From Pandoraea sputorum (GTDB lineage Bacteria > Pseudomonadota > Gammaproteobacteria > Burkholderiales > Burkholderiaceae), in assembly GCF_000814845.2 (NCBI RefSeq), contig NZ_CP010431.2:2790001-2854000 (forward strand): 64,000 bases of DNA, given 5' to 3'. The notes below the pieces were generated by a model. It did not search any database and was not told the DNA's origin. It was given only the letters and a program-made list of their open reading frames with translations. Shown in pieces: positions 1 to 8,865 of the stretch; the stretch's first letter is position 1, and the number at the start of each line of letters is the position of its first letter. Position numbers and translations under genes: made by a program.

Positions 1-1
1 T

Positions 2-937
2 GTGGTGCAGCCGCTGCTGTTCCACTTCAACCTGATGGGTTACGACGACGATATCTACGATGCCCTCTATCTGGTGATCATCGGCGTATTGCAGGTCGGC
101 CTGACGTACCTGCTGTTGCGCCCGCTCGAAGCGCTGCGCCCCGTTGAGCAGTGGCAAGACCGCAAGCAGGTGCGGGCCGACGTGATCTATACGTGGATCG
201 CCAAGCTCGGCATTCTGAATCTGGTGTTCTTCGTGGTATTGCAGCCGTTCTTTAACGACTTGCAGAGCCAGATGGTGATTCACGGGCTGCCCAGCGTCGA
301 TCTGGACGGCCTGGTGCCCGGCGTGACCGACCAGCCCATCGTATCGTTCCTGCTGTATCTGACGGTGCTCGACTTCGCTGGCTATTGGTATCACCGCTGG
401 CAGCATCGCTTTGGCGTCTGGTGGGAGCTGCATGCCGTGCATCACAGCCAGCAGCAGATGTCGCTGTGGTCGGACGACCGCAATCACTTTCTCGACGACA
501 TCGTGCAGGCCGCATTCTTCGCCGCAATCGCTCTGTTCATCGGTGTGCAGCCGGCGCAGTACGTGGTGCTGGTGGCCGTGGGCAATTTCCTGCAAAGCGT
601 GCAGCACGTCAATGCCCGCCTGCCGTATGGCCCGGTGCTCGAACGCCTGATCGTGAGCCCGACGTTCCATCGTCGCCATCACGCGATTGGCTACGGACAC
701 GAAGGCACGCGCTATGGCTGCAACTTCGGTGTGCTCTTCCCGTGGTGGGATATGCTCTTCCGCACGGCATCGTGGGAAAAGACCGTTGAGCCGACCGGCA
801 TTCGCGACCAGTTGCCCGCCCCGGCAGGACGTTCGCGCCGCTACGGTCTGGGCGTCATTGCCCAGCAGGTCCGCGCCTTCGGCCGCATCGTCAAGCGTCT
901 CGCACCTCGCCGCACGTCGCCCCGTCAGCCGGTCTGA
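2..937 (+). CDS. Fatty acid hydroxylase / sterol desaturase family membrane protein (possibly 5'-partial)
   Basis: An integral membrane di-iron oxygenase of the fatty acid hydroxylase superfamily, which hydroxylates or desaturates lipid substrates. Three histidine clusters are seen in the usual order: HRWQH (residues 131-135), HAVHH (144-148) and HRRHH (223-227), set among hydrophobic segments near residues 20-40, 70-85, 115-130 and 170-195. The reading frame opens with GTG at base 2 at the very edge of the window, so the true start may lie upstream. The C-terminal tail is basic (KRLAPRRTSPR). The substrate cannot be told from sequence. Confidence 0.85.
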   Translation: MVQPLLFHFNLMGYDDDIYDALYLVIIGVLQVGLTYLLLRPLEALRPVEQWQDRKQVRADVIYTWIAKLGILNLVFFVVLQPFFNDLQSQMVIHGLPSVDLDGLVPGVTDQPIVSFLLYLTVLDFAGYWYHRWQHRFGVWWELHAVHHSQQQMSLWSDDRNHFLDDIVQAAFFAAIALFIGVQPAQYVVLVAVGNFLQSVQHVNARLPYGPVLERLIVSPTFHRRHHAIGYGHEGTRYGCNFGVLFPWWDMLFRTASWEKTVEPTGIRDQLPAPAGRSRRYGLGVIAQQVRAFGRIVKRLAPRRTSPRQPV

Positions 938-1001
938 ACCGCCTTCCCGGCGTAGAAGGGCTTCCGGCCCCTTACCGTTAAGCCCCGCAGTAACGATGTA
1001 A

Positions 1002-1026
1002 CAGGGGGACGACGATCGTCCCCCTG
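1002..1026. terminator. Strong hairpin between convergent genes
   Basis: A perfect 11-bp stem (1002-1012 with 1016-1026, arm CAGGGGGACGA) and a 3-nt loop sit 65 bp after the hydroxylase stop and before the convergent lipoprotein gene. No T-run follows on either strand, so termination is likely but not certain. Confidence 0.6.
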
Positions 1027-1110
1027 CCTCCCGGCCGGGCACGCAGACCAACGGGTCGACGAAACCAACAGAGGCAACAAAGACGAAGACGCCAGCGTCG
1101 GCGCACTGAC

Positions 1111-1521
1111 CTAGCGAGGCTTATTCGCGGCTGGACCAAAGTCCGGGTCGGAGCCGAACGTCTTGCCGCGCGGCACATTGGCGCAGGCGGGCAAGTCCGG
1201 GAAGTCGGTGCAGATGATCCGCCGGTCCTGATACTGGAATCCGTGGTCGATCATGCACAACTCGCCCTTGGCGAAGTCGTTGAGCGTCATGTCCTTGCGG
1301 TCGACGTAAGCCGAGTTGGGGAAGCCGCATGCCAGCATGGCATTGCGCACGCCCTGCTCGTCGACACCGCGCTTTGCCCAGAGCTTGTAGAGCGGTGGCG
1401 AGGGCTGAAATGGGCGCGTGGTGCAGGCGGCGAGCCCGACGGCGCCAAGCGTCACCATCAGCAAGGTGCTCCATCGAACCCGTCCAGCGATATGAAGCCC
1501 CCCCTTGGGATGCTTCAGCAT
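1111..1521 (-). CDS. Small cysteine-containing lipoprotein, function unknown
   Basis: A 136-residue protein with a type II signal peptide: a basic N-region, a hydrophobic stretch at residues 19-30 and the lipobox LAAC with the lipidated Cys at 33. The mature part holds further cysteines in contexts such as LACGFP, GELCM and IICTDFPDLPACA, which suggests disulfides in the periplasm. A GAGG ribosome binding site precedes the ATG. It faces the hydroxylase gene and is divergent from the DUF4105 gene. I do not recognise a named function. Confidence 0.75.
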   Translation of the reverse strand: MLKHPKGGLHIAGRVRWSTLLMVTLGAVGLAACTTRPFQPSPPLYKLWAKRGVDEQGVRNAMLACGFPNSAYVDRKDMTLNDFAKGELCMIDHGFQYQDRRIICTDFPDLPACANVPRGKTFGSDPDFGPAANKPR

Positions 1522-1772
1522 GCCAACCTCATAACGTCTCCAATTCGTGAAGTGAATGTGCGAAATCCGCGTCTAAGTCGCACGGATTGTGGGGCATTGT
1601 AGCGCCACGCCGCACCAATAAATGACGACCGGGTGCAGGGTTGTAGGCGCCAGCAGCCGGTCTACTGGTATTCTTCGGCGCTGAACCGGATTGAATTCTG
1701 CGAAACATGGTGCAACTGCAATCCCATGCTGGCGACGCGCTCGCCAGCCATCACATCGCGTGGTACGTCTAC

Positions 1773-2780
1773 ATGCTGCGCTCGTTCCTCGCCCTGCTTG
1801 TGCTGGGTGCATGCGCCTGGGGGGCGATGGCCCTCGCCTACCGTTGCCCGGGGCCGACGCTCGTGCGCTATCTCGTGATCGCCGTCTGGGTACTGCTCGG
1901 GGTTGTTGCGATCGTTGCGCTCTTGCGTGTGCGCGCCGGTATGCCGCTGCGGGGTTGGCCGCTCGCCTTTCTGATCGCGCTCGTGCTGCTCATCGGCTGG
2001 TGGCAGACAATCCGCGCCTCGAACGACCGCCTCTGGGCGGCCGACGTTGCGCAATTGCTCGACTCCCGAATCGACGGCGAACACGTCACGCTGCACAACG
2101 TGCGCAACTTCGAATGGCGCACGGAAACCGACTTTACGCCCCGTTGGGAAACCCGCGAGTACGATCTCGACAAGCTGGAGAGTGCCGATCTCGTCCTGTC
2201 GTACTGGATGGGCCCGGCGATTGCCCACACGCTGGTGTCGTTCGGCTTCTCCGACGGCCGCCGCGTGGTCTTTTCCATCGAGATTCGCAAGAAGCAAGGC
2301 CAGAAATTCTCGGCCATCGGCGGGTTCTTCAAAGACTTCGAAGCCACGCTCGTGGCCGCCGACGAGCGCGACATTCTGCGGGTTCGCAGCAATGTGCGCG
2401 GCGAGACGACCTACCTGTATCGACTCAACATCCCGCCCAAACAACTGCGTGACGTGTTCCTCGGCTATCTCGCCCGTGCGCGCGAACTGCACGATACGCC
2501 CGCCTGGTACAACACGCTCACGAGCAACTGCACGACCATCGTCTTCGAGATCGCCCGCCTCATCGCGCCGGGATTGCCGCTCGATTACCGGTTACTGCTA
2601 TCGGGGTACTTCGCCGAGTACGCCTACGATCAGGGCGGTCTGACACCGGGCTTCACCTACGCGCAACTTTATGAACGCGGCAATTTCGTTGCCCGGGCAC
2701 TGGCCGCAGGCGACTCGCCCGAGTTCTCGACCCTCATCCGTCAGGGCGTGCCAGGCGACGATCCGAAGGTGACGCCATGA
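1773..2780 (+). CDS. DUF4105 (Lnb N-terminal periplasmic domain-like) membrane protein
   Basis: A protein of 335 residues from the chosen ATG. Three hydrophobic segments (about residues 3-23, 30-52, 62-76) are followed by a periplasmic domain with the two hallmark motifs of DUF4105: IAHTLVSFGFSDG ending in FSIEIRKKQGQ, with His at 152, and YNTLTSNCTT, with Cys at 253. This domain belongs to the cysteine-protease-like fold also found in Lnb, an enzyme that acyl-modifies lipoproteins; the Cys and His would be its dyad. The next gene overlaps the stop by 4 bp (ATGA), so the two are co-translated. An in-frame ATG at 1707 would add 22 residues; neither start has a clear ribosome binding site, and 1773 was picked because it begins directly at the first membrane helix. 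A role in lipoprotein or lipid acyl transfer is inference. Confidence 0.8.
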   Translation: MLRSFLALLVLGACAWGAMALAYRCPGPTLVRYLVIAVWVLLGVVAIVALLRVRAGMPLRGWPLAFLIALVLLIGWWQTIRASNDRLWAADVAQLLDSRIDGEHVTLHNVRNFEWRTETDFTPRWETREYDLDKLESADLVLSYWMGPAIAHTLVSFGFSDGRRVVFSIEIRKKQGQKFSAIGGFFKDFEATLVAADERDILRVRSNVRGETTYLYRLNIPPKQLRDVFLGYLARARELHDTPAWYNTLTSNCTTIVFEIARLIAPGLPLDYRLLLSGYFAEYAYDQGGLTPGFTYAQLYERGNFVARALAAGDSPEFSTLIRQGVPGDDPKVTP

Positions 2781-4900
2781 TCTCGTTGCATGCCTCTGGC
2801 AAGGCGCGCTCGCTGCGGCGGGCGGCCATGCTGATGGCGGCCGTATTGCTGACGGCCCTATCCGGGTGTGCGATGGTGGAAGTCCGCTCGCTCGGCCCCG
2901 AGCAGTACATCGCCATGAAACGCGGCGACATTCTGTCGACCGGCAAGCTCAGCGCCTCGACCGATGAAACGGTTCGCGTGGCAGGCCTCGACGAAACCCT
3001 TTGCGCCAAATCTTCGCTCGACTGTATCGACGCGTTGGGCCGTGCCAAGGAGATCAACGTCGACCGGCGGCTCGCGGCCATGGCCGAAATGTCGATGCAG
3101 CTCGCCATCGCGCAAACACCTACGGGCGAGCGGCAATGGAACGACGCACAGTTCGATCTGTGGCTGCGCTCGGCACGCTACGCCTACGCGTACCTGTTCT
3201 ACGGCGACCGTCCGTCGAGCGAACGGGCCTTCGAAGACCGTCAAACGCAGGTCCGTGACTACTACAACTACGCGGTGCAGAATTTCTCGGTTGCGTTGTT
3301 CCGTCGCGTGCAGCAAACGGGCAGCGACAAGATAGCGGGATGGCTTCTGCCGGTCGACGCCAGCAGCGTGCGGTTCGCCGATAACCGCGTCCAGCCGCGC
3401 GAAGTCTTGCCCGCGTCCACGCTGTCGTTCGCCGGGTTGCGCAGCCCGTATCGACGCGACGGTTTCGGCGCTGAGCTGGTGGCCGTGCTCGATGAGAAGT
3501 CCGCCGCCGAGGCGCTCGCCGCCGCCGCCCAGAACCCGACGCCCCGCGGCGACGCGGCAACCGGTCCGGACAACCGCGACACGACACTTCACCCGCGCGA
3601 AAGCCGCGCATCGCGCGATTTCCGCCGCGCGACCGACCCCAACGCCGGGCCGGTGTTCAGCGAGATGCCCTCACCGTCACTCACGCTGCTGTTGCGCTTT
3701 GACGGCACGACGCTCGAACAGGTCCTCACGACGAAGGTCGCTACGCTGGTGGTCTACGACCCGTACCGGCAGACGTCCGTCGAGCTGAATCATCAGACGG
3801 TGCCGCTGGCGGGCAACTTCACGGCCGGTTACGGACTGTGGCTGGCGCGCTCGGGCTTCGCCGAGCAGTCGCTGCGCACGCTGTTCGGACGCGACCGAGG
3901 CATCGTGCGCCCCCACATCTACCTGATGCAGCCATTCGATCCGGGACGCCGCGTCATCCTGATGCTGCATGGGCTGGCCAGCAGCCCGGAGGCGTGGGTG
4001 AATCTCGCCAACGAAATTCAGGGCGACACGACGCTGCGCGAGCACTTCCAGGTCTGGCAGGTCTATTACCCGACGAATGCACCGATTCTCGTGAACGCGA
4101 TGGCCATTCGTAACGCGTTCGAGACGACGCTCAAGCACTTCGACCCGGACGGCCTGTCTGCCGCGTCGCACGAAGCGGTCGTCATCGGACACAGCATGGG
4201 CGGCGTGATCGCGCGCCTGATGGTGTCCAGTTCGGACGATCAGCTCTGGGACACCTTCCAGAACGAGTACCACCTGGACGAAGATCAGATCGACCGCGCT
4301 CGCGACCGACTCAATCCACTGTTCAGCTTCAAGCCGGTGCCGCAGTTCGAGCGTGCCATCTTCATCGCCGCACCGCACCGGGGCACGCCGTTCGCCCGCA
4401 ACCGCATCGGACGCTGGGTCTCGAACCTGATCAAACTACCGGTCACGCTGCTCTCGGGGATCGACGACGTGCTGCACTACGCGACCGGCTCCGAAGACAG
4501 TCCGTCGGAGGGCAAGACACGCTACGTGCCGAACAGCGTCGATCAGTTGCGTGACGACGATCCCTACGTGATGGCTGCGGCCGGGCTGAAGATCTCACCG
4601 TCCGTGCAATACCACTCGATCATCGCGCGGCGCGACGCCAAGGGGCCGCTGGAGGCGTCGAGCGATGGTGTGGTGCCATACACGAGCGCGCATCTCGCGG
4701 GGGCGCAGTCCGAGCGTGTCATCGTCGCAGGACACAGCGTGCAGGAGACGCCGCAGGCGATTCTGGAGATCCGGCGCATCCTGCACGAAGACGTCGACGA
4801 ACTCGAACCGATCAAGCTGCCCGGGCGGGTGAACCCGTATCAGGCGATCAATCCCCCGCCGCGCGCGACGTCGACGCCGGGACGCCCGACATCGTACTAA
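2777..4900 (+). CDS. Lipid-anchored alpha/beta hydrolase (lipase/esterase-like)
   Basis: A large 707-residue protein with a lipoprotein signal (lipobox LSGC, Cys 31). The first ~370 residues resemble no domain I know. The C-terminal half is an alpha/beta hydrolase: oxyanion region LMLHGLASS near 395-403, nucleophile elbow GHSMGG with Ser 473, and a late histidine in VAGHS (His 653). The class is typical of esterases and lipases acting on acyl esters. The start codon overlaps the preceding DUF4105 stop, placing a membrane Cys-His enzyme and a lipid-anchored hydrolase in one operon. The downstream gene is convergent with a 16-bp gap. The substrate is unknown. Confidence 0.82.
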   Translation: MISLHASGKARSLRRAAMLMAAVLLTALSGCAMVEVRSLGPEQYIAMKRGDILSTGKLSASTDETVRVAGLDETLCAKSSLDCIDALGRAKEINVDRRLAAMAEMSMQLAIAQTPTGERQWNDAQFDLWLRSARYAYAYLFYGDRPSSERAFEDRQTQVRDYYNYAVQNFSVALFRRVQQTGSDKIAGWLLPVDASSVRFADNRVQPREVLPASTLSFAGLRSPYRRDGFGAELVAVLDEKSAAEALAAAAQNPTPRGDAATGPDNRDTTLHPRESRASRDFRRATDPNAGPVFSEMPSPSLTLLLRFDGTTLEQVLTTKVATLVVYDPYRQTSVELNHQTVPLAGNFTAGYGLWLARSGFAEQSLRTLFGRDRGIVRPHIYLMQPFDPGRRVILMLHGLASSPEAWVNLANEIQGDTTLREHFQVWQVYYPTNAPILVNAMAIRNAFETTLKHFDPDGLSAASHEAVVIGHSMGGVIARLMVSSSDDQLWDTFQNEYHLDEDQIDRARDRLNPLFSFKPVPQFERAIFIAAPHRGTPFARNRIGRWVSNLIKLPVTLLSGIDDVLHYATGSEDSPSEGKTRYVPNSVDQLRDDDPYVMAAAGLKISPSVQYHSIIARRDAKGPLEASSDGVVPYTSAHLAGAQSERVIVAGHSVQETPQAILEIRRILHEDVDELEPIKLPGRVNPYQAINPPPRATSTPGRPTSY

Positions 4901-4916
4901 GACAGGATCGGGCGCG

Positions 4917-5531
4917 TCAGGAAACGGCGTTGACCTGAATGTGATACACGCCCCACGGACATAGGGTGAACTGCTCCTTGAGCGGTTTACCCGCCAGCGC
5001 CGGGATCGCGGCCGGGTCGTACACGGCCCAGAGCGGCCCGAGACCGCCTAGCGCGAGCGGCTTGTCGTCGATATGCGTGGCGAGCAGGAAGCCGTACTCC
5101 CGCACCTGCCCTATCGTGGTCGCCACCACGTAGCCGTCAATCGCGCGCAGCAACACCTGCGTGAGCGGATTCGACGGCGCCCCCGACTGCACCAGCACAT
5201 CCGCCAGACGCGGCCCGCGCAACGAGTGCGGCTTTGCGTCGTACTCCAGCGTGGGGCGAATCGTCTGCGCTGGCATGCGCGTGAGCATGGCGAAGTCGAG
5301 CGCATACGCCGCGTCGAATTGCACGAGTTGCTTGTGAAACAGTTGATCGAGCGCCGGGTCGACCGGCCCCCGGTTGTGACGCGCAATCGCACCGCTGAGC
5401 GTGACGAGCGGTGTTGACGCCGGTGCAGCGGTGGCCGAGGTGGCGGAAGTGCCCGCGGCGCCCGGCTTGGCAAAGACAGGCACCGTTGCGCCCAGTGCCA
5501 CGGCACCGGCAAGGAATTCACGTTTCTTCAT
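4917..5531 (-). CDS. Small molybdopterin-binding-domain protein, exported, apparently lacking the catalytic Cys
   Basis: A protein of 204 residues from the ATG at 5531, where it starts with MKKREFLAGAVALG, a signal with a KR rather than RR pair. The body matches the small oxidoreductase molybdopterin-binding family: TIRPTLEYD where larger sulfite-oxidase-fold enzymes place their Mo-ligating Cys, then ATTIGQVREYGFLLATHIDDKPLAL and GPLWAVYDP. The only Cys visible in the mature part is in FTLCPWG near the C-terminus, so activity like that of sulfite oxidase is doubtful. A longer reading frame reaches 5645 but its extra N-terminus looks non-coding. The sulfatase gene lies upstream on the same strand. 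Confidence 0.7.
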   Translation of the reverse strand: MKKREFLAGAVALGATVPVFAKPGAAGTSATSATAAPASTPLVTLSGAIARHNRGPVDPALDQLFHKQLVQFDAAYALDFAMLTRMPAQTIRPTLEYDAKPHSLRGPRLADVLVQSGAPSNPLTQVLLRAIDGYVVATTIGQVREYGFLLATHIDDKPLALGGLGPLWAVYDPAAIPALAGKPLKEQFTLCPWGVYHIQVNAVS

Positions 5532-5685
5532 AGCGTTGGCGATAGCGAATGACGGAGGCGGCAAACCCATGCGGGAGGAGCCTCGGCTCGCTCCCATGAG
5601 GTCGCAAGAGCGTACCACCGATGTCATTCGACAGGCCAACGGCAACGGCGTCGCCGCCGTGCCGTCAGGTCAACGCGCAGTTGAA

Positions 5686-7560
5686 TCAGCCGACCTGCGT
5701 TTCGAACGTGAAATGCACGCGTCCGTCGCGGATCGGTAGGATGTCGGCGCGATCTTCGCCCACTTCCGTGTCCAGCCGATCGTTGAGCAGCGTGTTCATC
5801 GCCATCAGCAACGCGCCGTTGCTACGGGCGTCGAGCGCCAGATTGCGCGACTCCGTCGGATCGGCGTGCAGATCGTAGAGTTCGACGTCGTTACTGGCGA
5901 ACAGCGCCTCCAGCGACGTCGGCCGATTGAACGCCTTCGGCGAAAAGTAGCGCGAGAAGCGATAGCGGCCGTCGAACACGCTGCGAATCATGCCGCGATG
6001 CCGGAAGTCCGGCTGACGTGCGATCACCCGTCGATGGATCTCGTCGACCGGCATGCCCTTTTGCCGCAATGTCGCATATTCCTGCGCGAGCCACTCGCTG
6101 TCGTAGAAGAGCAGCATGGCGTAGTTGAACAGGGTGGCCGGACGCAGCGCATCGACCGCCTGCCTCTCAGGTCGGCGCAGCAGTGGCGTGAGGTCATGCC
6201 CATGCGCGGCCTTGCCAGCAATGCGGGCCACGCTCTCGGCGTCCAGCCCCGTCAATCCGAGCAACGTCGGCGTGATATCCACGTGCGAGCTGAGCGCGGC
6301 GCATTGCTTCCCGCCCGGATACGCCGGATGACGAATCACGAGCGGTACGTGATTCTGCTCGCGATAGGTCGTCGGCCCCTTGCCTACCAGCTTGTGCGCA
6401 CCGACGTGATCGCCATGATCGGCACTCATCACGACGATGGTGTTCTTGTCGACACCCAGTTCGCGCAGCGTATCGAGCAGCGTCACGACATGGGTGTCGC
6501 AGTCGCGGATGCAGTTGAAGTAATAGTCCTGATAGACCTGAAGACGTGCGTCGTCTAACGGATAGTCCCCGACCAGCACGCCCTCGGCCGCGTTGTAGAC
6601 GCCGTGCGCAGCGGGTCGCCCGGGTGCATCGTAGGCCTGCTTACGTGTGGCTGCGAGCGGTACATCCCAGTGCTTATCGTAAAGACTGTCCTTCGGCGGA
6701 CGGGCGTTGCCCAGCGTCGGCTTGCTGGCGTTTTGCGTATCGACGCCCGCCGGATCGGTGTTCAGGAACATCGCGTCGTGCGGGTTGACGAGATTCACTG
6801 CCATGAACCACGGCTTCTGTTCGCTCGCCAGTTGTGCGCCGCGTCCGCGCAGCCACGACACAGCGGACGACGTCGTCAATCCGTCGTAGGTATAGCCCCC
6901 GCGCACACGCCCGATCAGATCGCCCACGCCGAAGTAGTCGTCGAATCCGTACGAGCGAATCAGCGCGTTGTATTCCTGCGTTGGCGTGTCGTAGGGTGTG
7001 TGATTGTGGTGCAGTTTGCCGCTCAGATGCCATTTGCCGAGATACGCCGCGTAGTACCCGGCGTCGCGCATCATGTGGCCGATCGTGCGGATATCGGTCG
7101 ACATATCCGGCTGCCACGGAATGCCGCAGTTGTCGAACACGCGCGTGTGCTGGATGTGCTGGCCGGTGTAGACGACAGAGCGCGACGGCGAACACACGCA
7201 CGCCGCAATCTGATGATTCATGAACGTCACCCCCTCACGGCGCAGCCGTTCGCGGCCCGGCACCGGAAACGGCCACTTGTCGAAATGCCGCTCCTGATCG
7301 GTGAGGATGAACAGGATGTTGTAGCCCTTAGGTGCGGTCGCCGGGGCTTGCGTCGGCATGACGTAACCGTCGTCGGCCGCGTGCTGGGTCGGCGATGCCG
7401 CTCCCGTGGCCGACATGGCCGACGGCACCAGCCCGGCCGATGCCATCGCGACACCCGCCTGCTTCAGAAAATCGCGTCGCGCATTGCGGTTGGGCGCATC
7501 AGGCTGTATCGCGGATGTGGCGTCGGCGGTCGTGGGGGATGAAGGTTTTCGTGTCGTCAT
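5686..7560 (-). CDS. Tat-exported Cys-type sulfatase
   Basis: A 624-residue arylsulfatase-family enzyme that hydrolyses a sulfate ester. The Tat signal ARRDFLKQAG (Arg 28-29) precedes the catalytic domain. The metal-binding start LFILTDQE (Asp 88) is followed by the sulfatase signature CSPSRSVVYTG, whose Cys 123 would be converted to formylglycine, and by GYYAAYLGKWHLSG. Later VMSADHGDHVG and KGPTTYREQNHVPLVI fit the family. Tat export suits an enzyme that must be matured in the cytoplasm before export. No maturation enzyme gene is visible here. Its 5' end faces the LysR gene, its likely regulator. The substrate (choline-O-sulfate, aryl or sugar sulfate) cannot be assigned. Confidence 0.88.
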   Translation of the reverse strand: MTTRKPSSPTTADATSAIQPDAPNRNARRDFLKQAGVAMASAGLVPSAMSATGAASPTQHAADDGYVMPTQAPATAPKGYNILFILTDQERHFDKWPFPVPGRERLRREGVTFMNHQIAACVCSPSRSVVYTGQHIQHTRVFDNCGIPWQPDMSTDIRTIGHMMRDAGYYAAYLGKWHLSGKLHHNHTPYDTPTQEYNALIRSYGFDDYFGVGDLIGRVRGGYTYDGLTTSSAVSWLRGRGAQLASEQKPWFMAVNLVNPHDAMFLNTDPAGVDTQNASKPTLGNARPPKDSLYDKHWDVPLAATRKQAYDAPGRPAAHGVYNAAEGVLVGDYPLDDARLQVYQDYYFNCIRDCDTHVVTLLDTLRELGVDKNTIVVMSADHGDHVGAHKLVGKGPTTYREQNHVPLVIRHPAYPGGKQCAALSSHVDITPTLLGLTGLDAESVARIAGKAAHGHDLTPLLRRPERQAVDALRPATLFNYAMLLFYDSEWLAQEYATLRQKGMPVDEIHRRVIARQPDFRHRGMIRSVFDGRYRFSRYFSPKAFNRPTSLEALFASNDVELYDLHADPTESRNLALDARSNGALLMAMNTLLNDRLDTEVGEDRADILPIRDGRVHFTFETQVG

Positions 7561-7737
7561 GCGTCTCGCTCCTGATGAGGTGCCAGCGTCGTGTCGTGCG
7601 CCAGCTACCGGATGGGAGTCTCATTATTCGGTTGAATTCTGAACAAATCGATGAAAAGTCACTTCACATTCATTACCCGCAGAACATCAATAGTGCGGTA
7701 ACGTATCGGCAACTCATCGATGCATTGCCTCGCCGAC

Positions 7738-8757
7738 ATGACCGAAGACTCCCGCGCGCGCCGAGATTCATTGCCTCAGTCTCATTTGCCTCCGTCTCAT
7801 TTGCCGCCGCCCGAACTCGCCCGTCAGATTCCGGCCGTCCTGCGCAAACTCCGGATCCGCGATCTTGAGACGCTGCGCTGGCTGGGCCGCACGCGCAGTT
7901 TCGCCCGCACGGCGGAAGCTGCCGCGATCACCCAGCCCGCGTTGTCGAAGTGGCTGCGTGAGATCGAGGACGCACTGGGCGTGTCGTTGTTCGAGCGCAC
8001 TACCCGGCGCGTGACCCCGACCCCGTACGGCGACGCCCTGCTCGAACGCGCCGAGCGCATGCTGACGGATCTGGCGGGCGTTGCACCGGCCATGCAGGCG
8101 TTACGCGACGGACTTGCGCGGCCGGTCAACGTCGGCGTCCTGCCGGGCATGGCAAGCGTGCTCATGCCGCAAACGCTCGCGCGACTGGAACGCACGGGGC
8201 CGACGCTTCGCATCAATCTGTTCGAAGACACGCTCGACCGCCTGCTGCCCCGCGCGCACTGGCATGAGATCGATCTGCTCGTCTGCCGGTTAGACGAAAC
8301 CGCCATGAACGCGGGCTTCGGCACCGTACCGCTGTATGAAGACGACGTGCGGGTATTCGGCGCGCGAAACCACCCGCTGGCATCGCACCCGTCGCCCGGC
8401 TGGCCCGACGTCGCACGCTATCCGTGGATCGTTCCACCGCCCGGCACCCCGATGCGACGAGCCATCGATACCGAATTCGCCCATCACGGGCTGCCGCTGC
8501 CACGCGTGGTCATGGAGTCGGTCACGCTCATGACCAATGCGAGCACCGCGCAGGTCATGCCCTGTCTCTTCCTCGCGTCCACGCTGGGCGTGGCGCGATC
8601 GCCGCTCGCCCCGACGCTTCATGACTTCGGGCTGCCGTTCTCTCACGTCGCCCCCACCGTCGGCGTCCTGCATGGGCACGCGCCGAGTGCCGCTACCCTT
8701 GCACTCATCGACGTCTTGCAGGACGTTTCGCGCACCCTCACGGCATCGTCATCATGA
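7738..8757 (+). CDS. LysR-family transcriptional regulator
   Basis: A LysR regulator of 339 residues from the ATG at 7738; an ATG at 7720 is possible. The winged helix-turn-helix is plain: RDLETLRWLGRTRSFARTAE, then TQPALSKWLREIEDALGVSLFER. A type 2 periplasmic-binding-like effector domain follows (PVNVGVLPGMASVLMP onward). It is divergent from the sulfatase, which is the usual arrangement for a LysR activator and its target, with about 175 bp between. It lies just upstream of metE but does not resemble MetR in the regions I can compare, so I link it to the sulfatase rather than to methionine. Confidence 0.85.
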   Translation: MTEDSRARRDSLPQSHLPPSHLPPPELARQIPAVLRKLRIRDLETLRWLGRTRSFARTAEAAAITQPALSKWLREIEDALGVSLFERTTRRVTPTPYGDALLERAERMLTDLAGVAPAMQALRDGLARPVNVGVLPGMASVLMPQTLARLERTGPTLRINLFEDTLDRLLPRAHWHEIDLLVCRLDETAMNAGFGTVPLYEDDVRVFGARNHPLASHPSPGWPDVARYPWIVPPPGTPMRRAIDTEFAHHGLPLPRVVMESVTLMTNASTAQVMPCLFLASTLGVARSPLAPTLHDFGLPFSHVAPTVGVLHGHAPSAATLALIDVLQDVSRTLTASSS

Positions 8758-8790
8758 ATAGAATTAACGTTATCGAGAAATAAGACCATT

Positions 8791-8807
8791 TTCATTCATG
8801 AATTGAA
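8791..8807. promoter_or_regulatory. Palindrome in the metE leader
   Basis: TTCATTCATGAATTGAA contains the perfect palindrome ATTCATGAAT (8794-8803) with outer TTC/GAA arms, 58 bp before the metE start, in a short AT-rich spacer. It shares TGAA/TTCA half-sites with the MetR consensus but not its exact spacing. Candidate operator for metE. Confidence 0.4.
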
Positions 8808-8865
8808 ATCTCTATGATCGATGTCACCGTATCAATTCCTCCAGTGACAAGGGTCGATAGAGAAC

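Noticed and set aside
7738..8757. MetR, the activator of metE
   Set aside because: It is LysR-type but co-directional with metE, divergent from the sulfatase, and does not resemble MetR in its effector domain.
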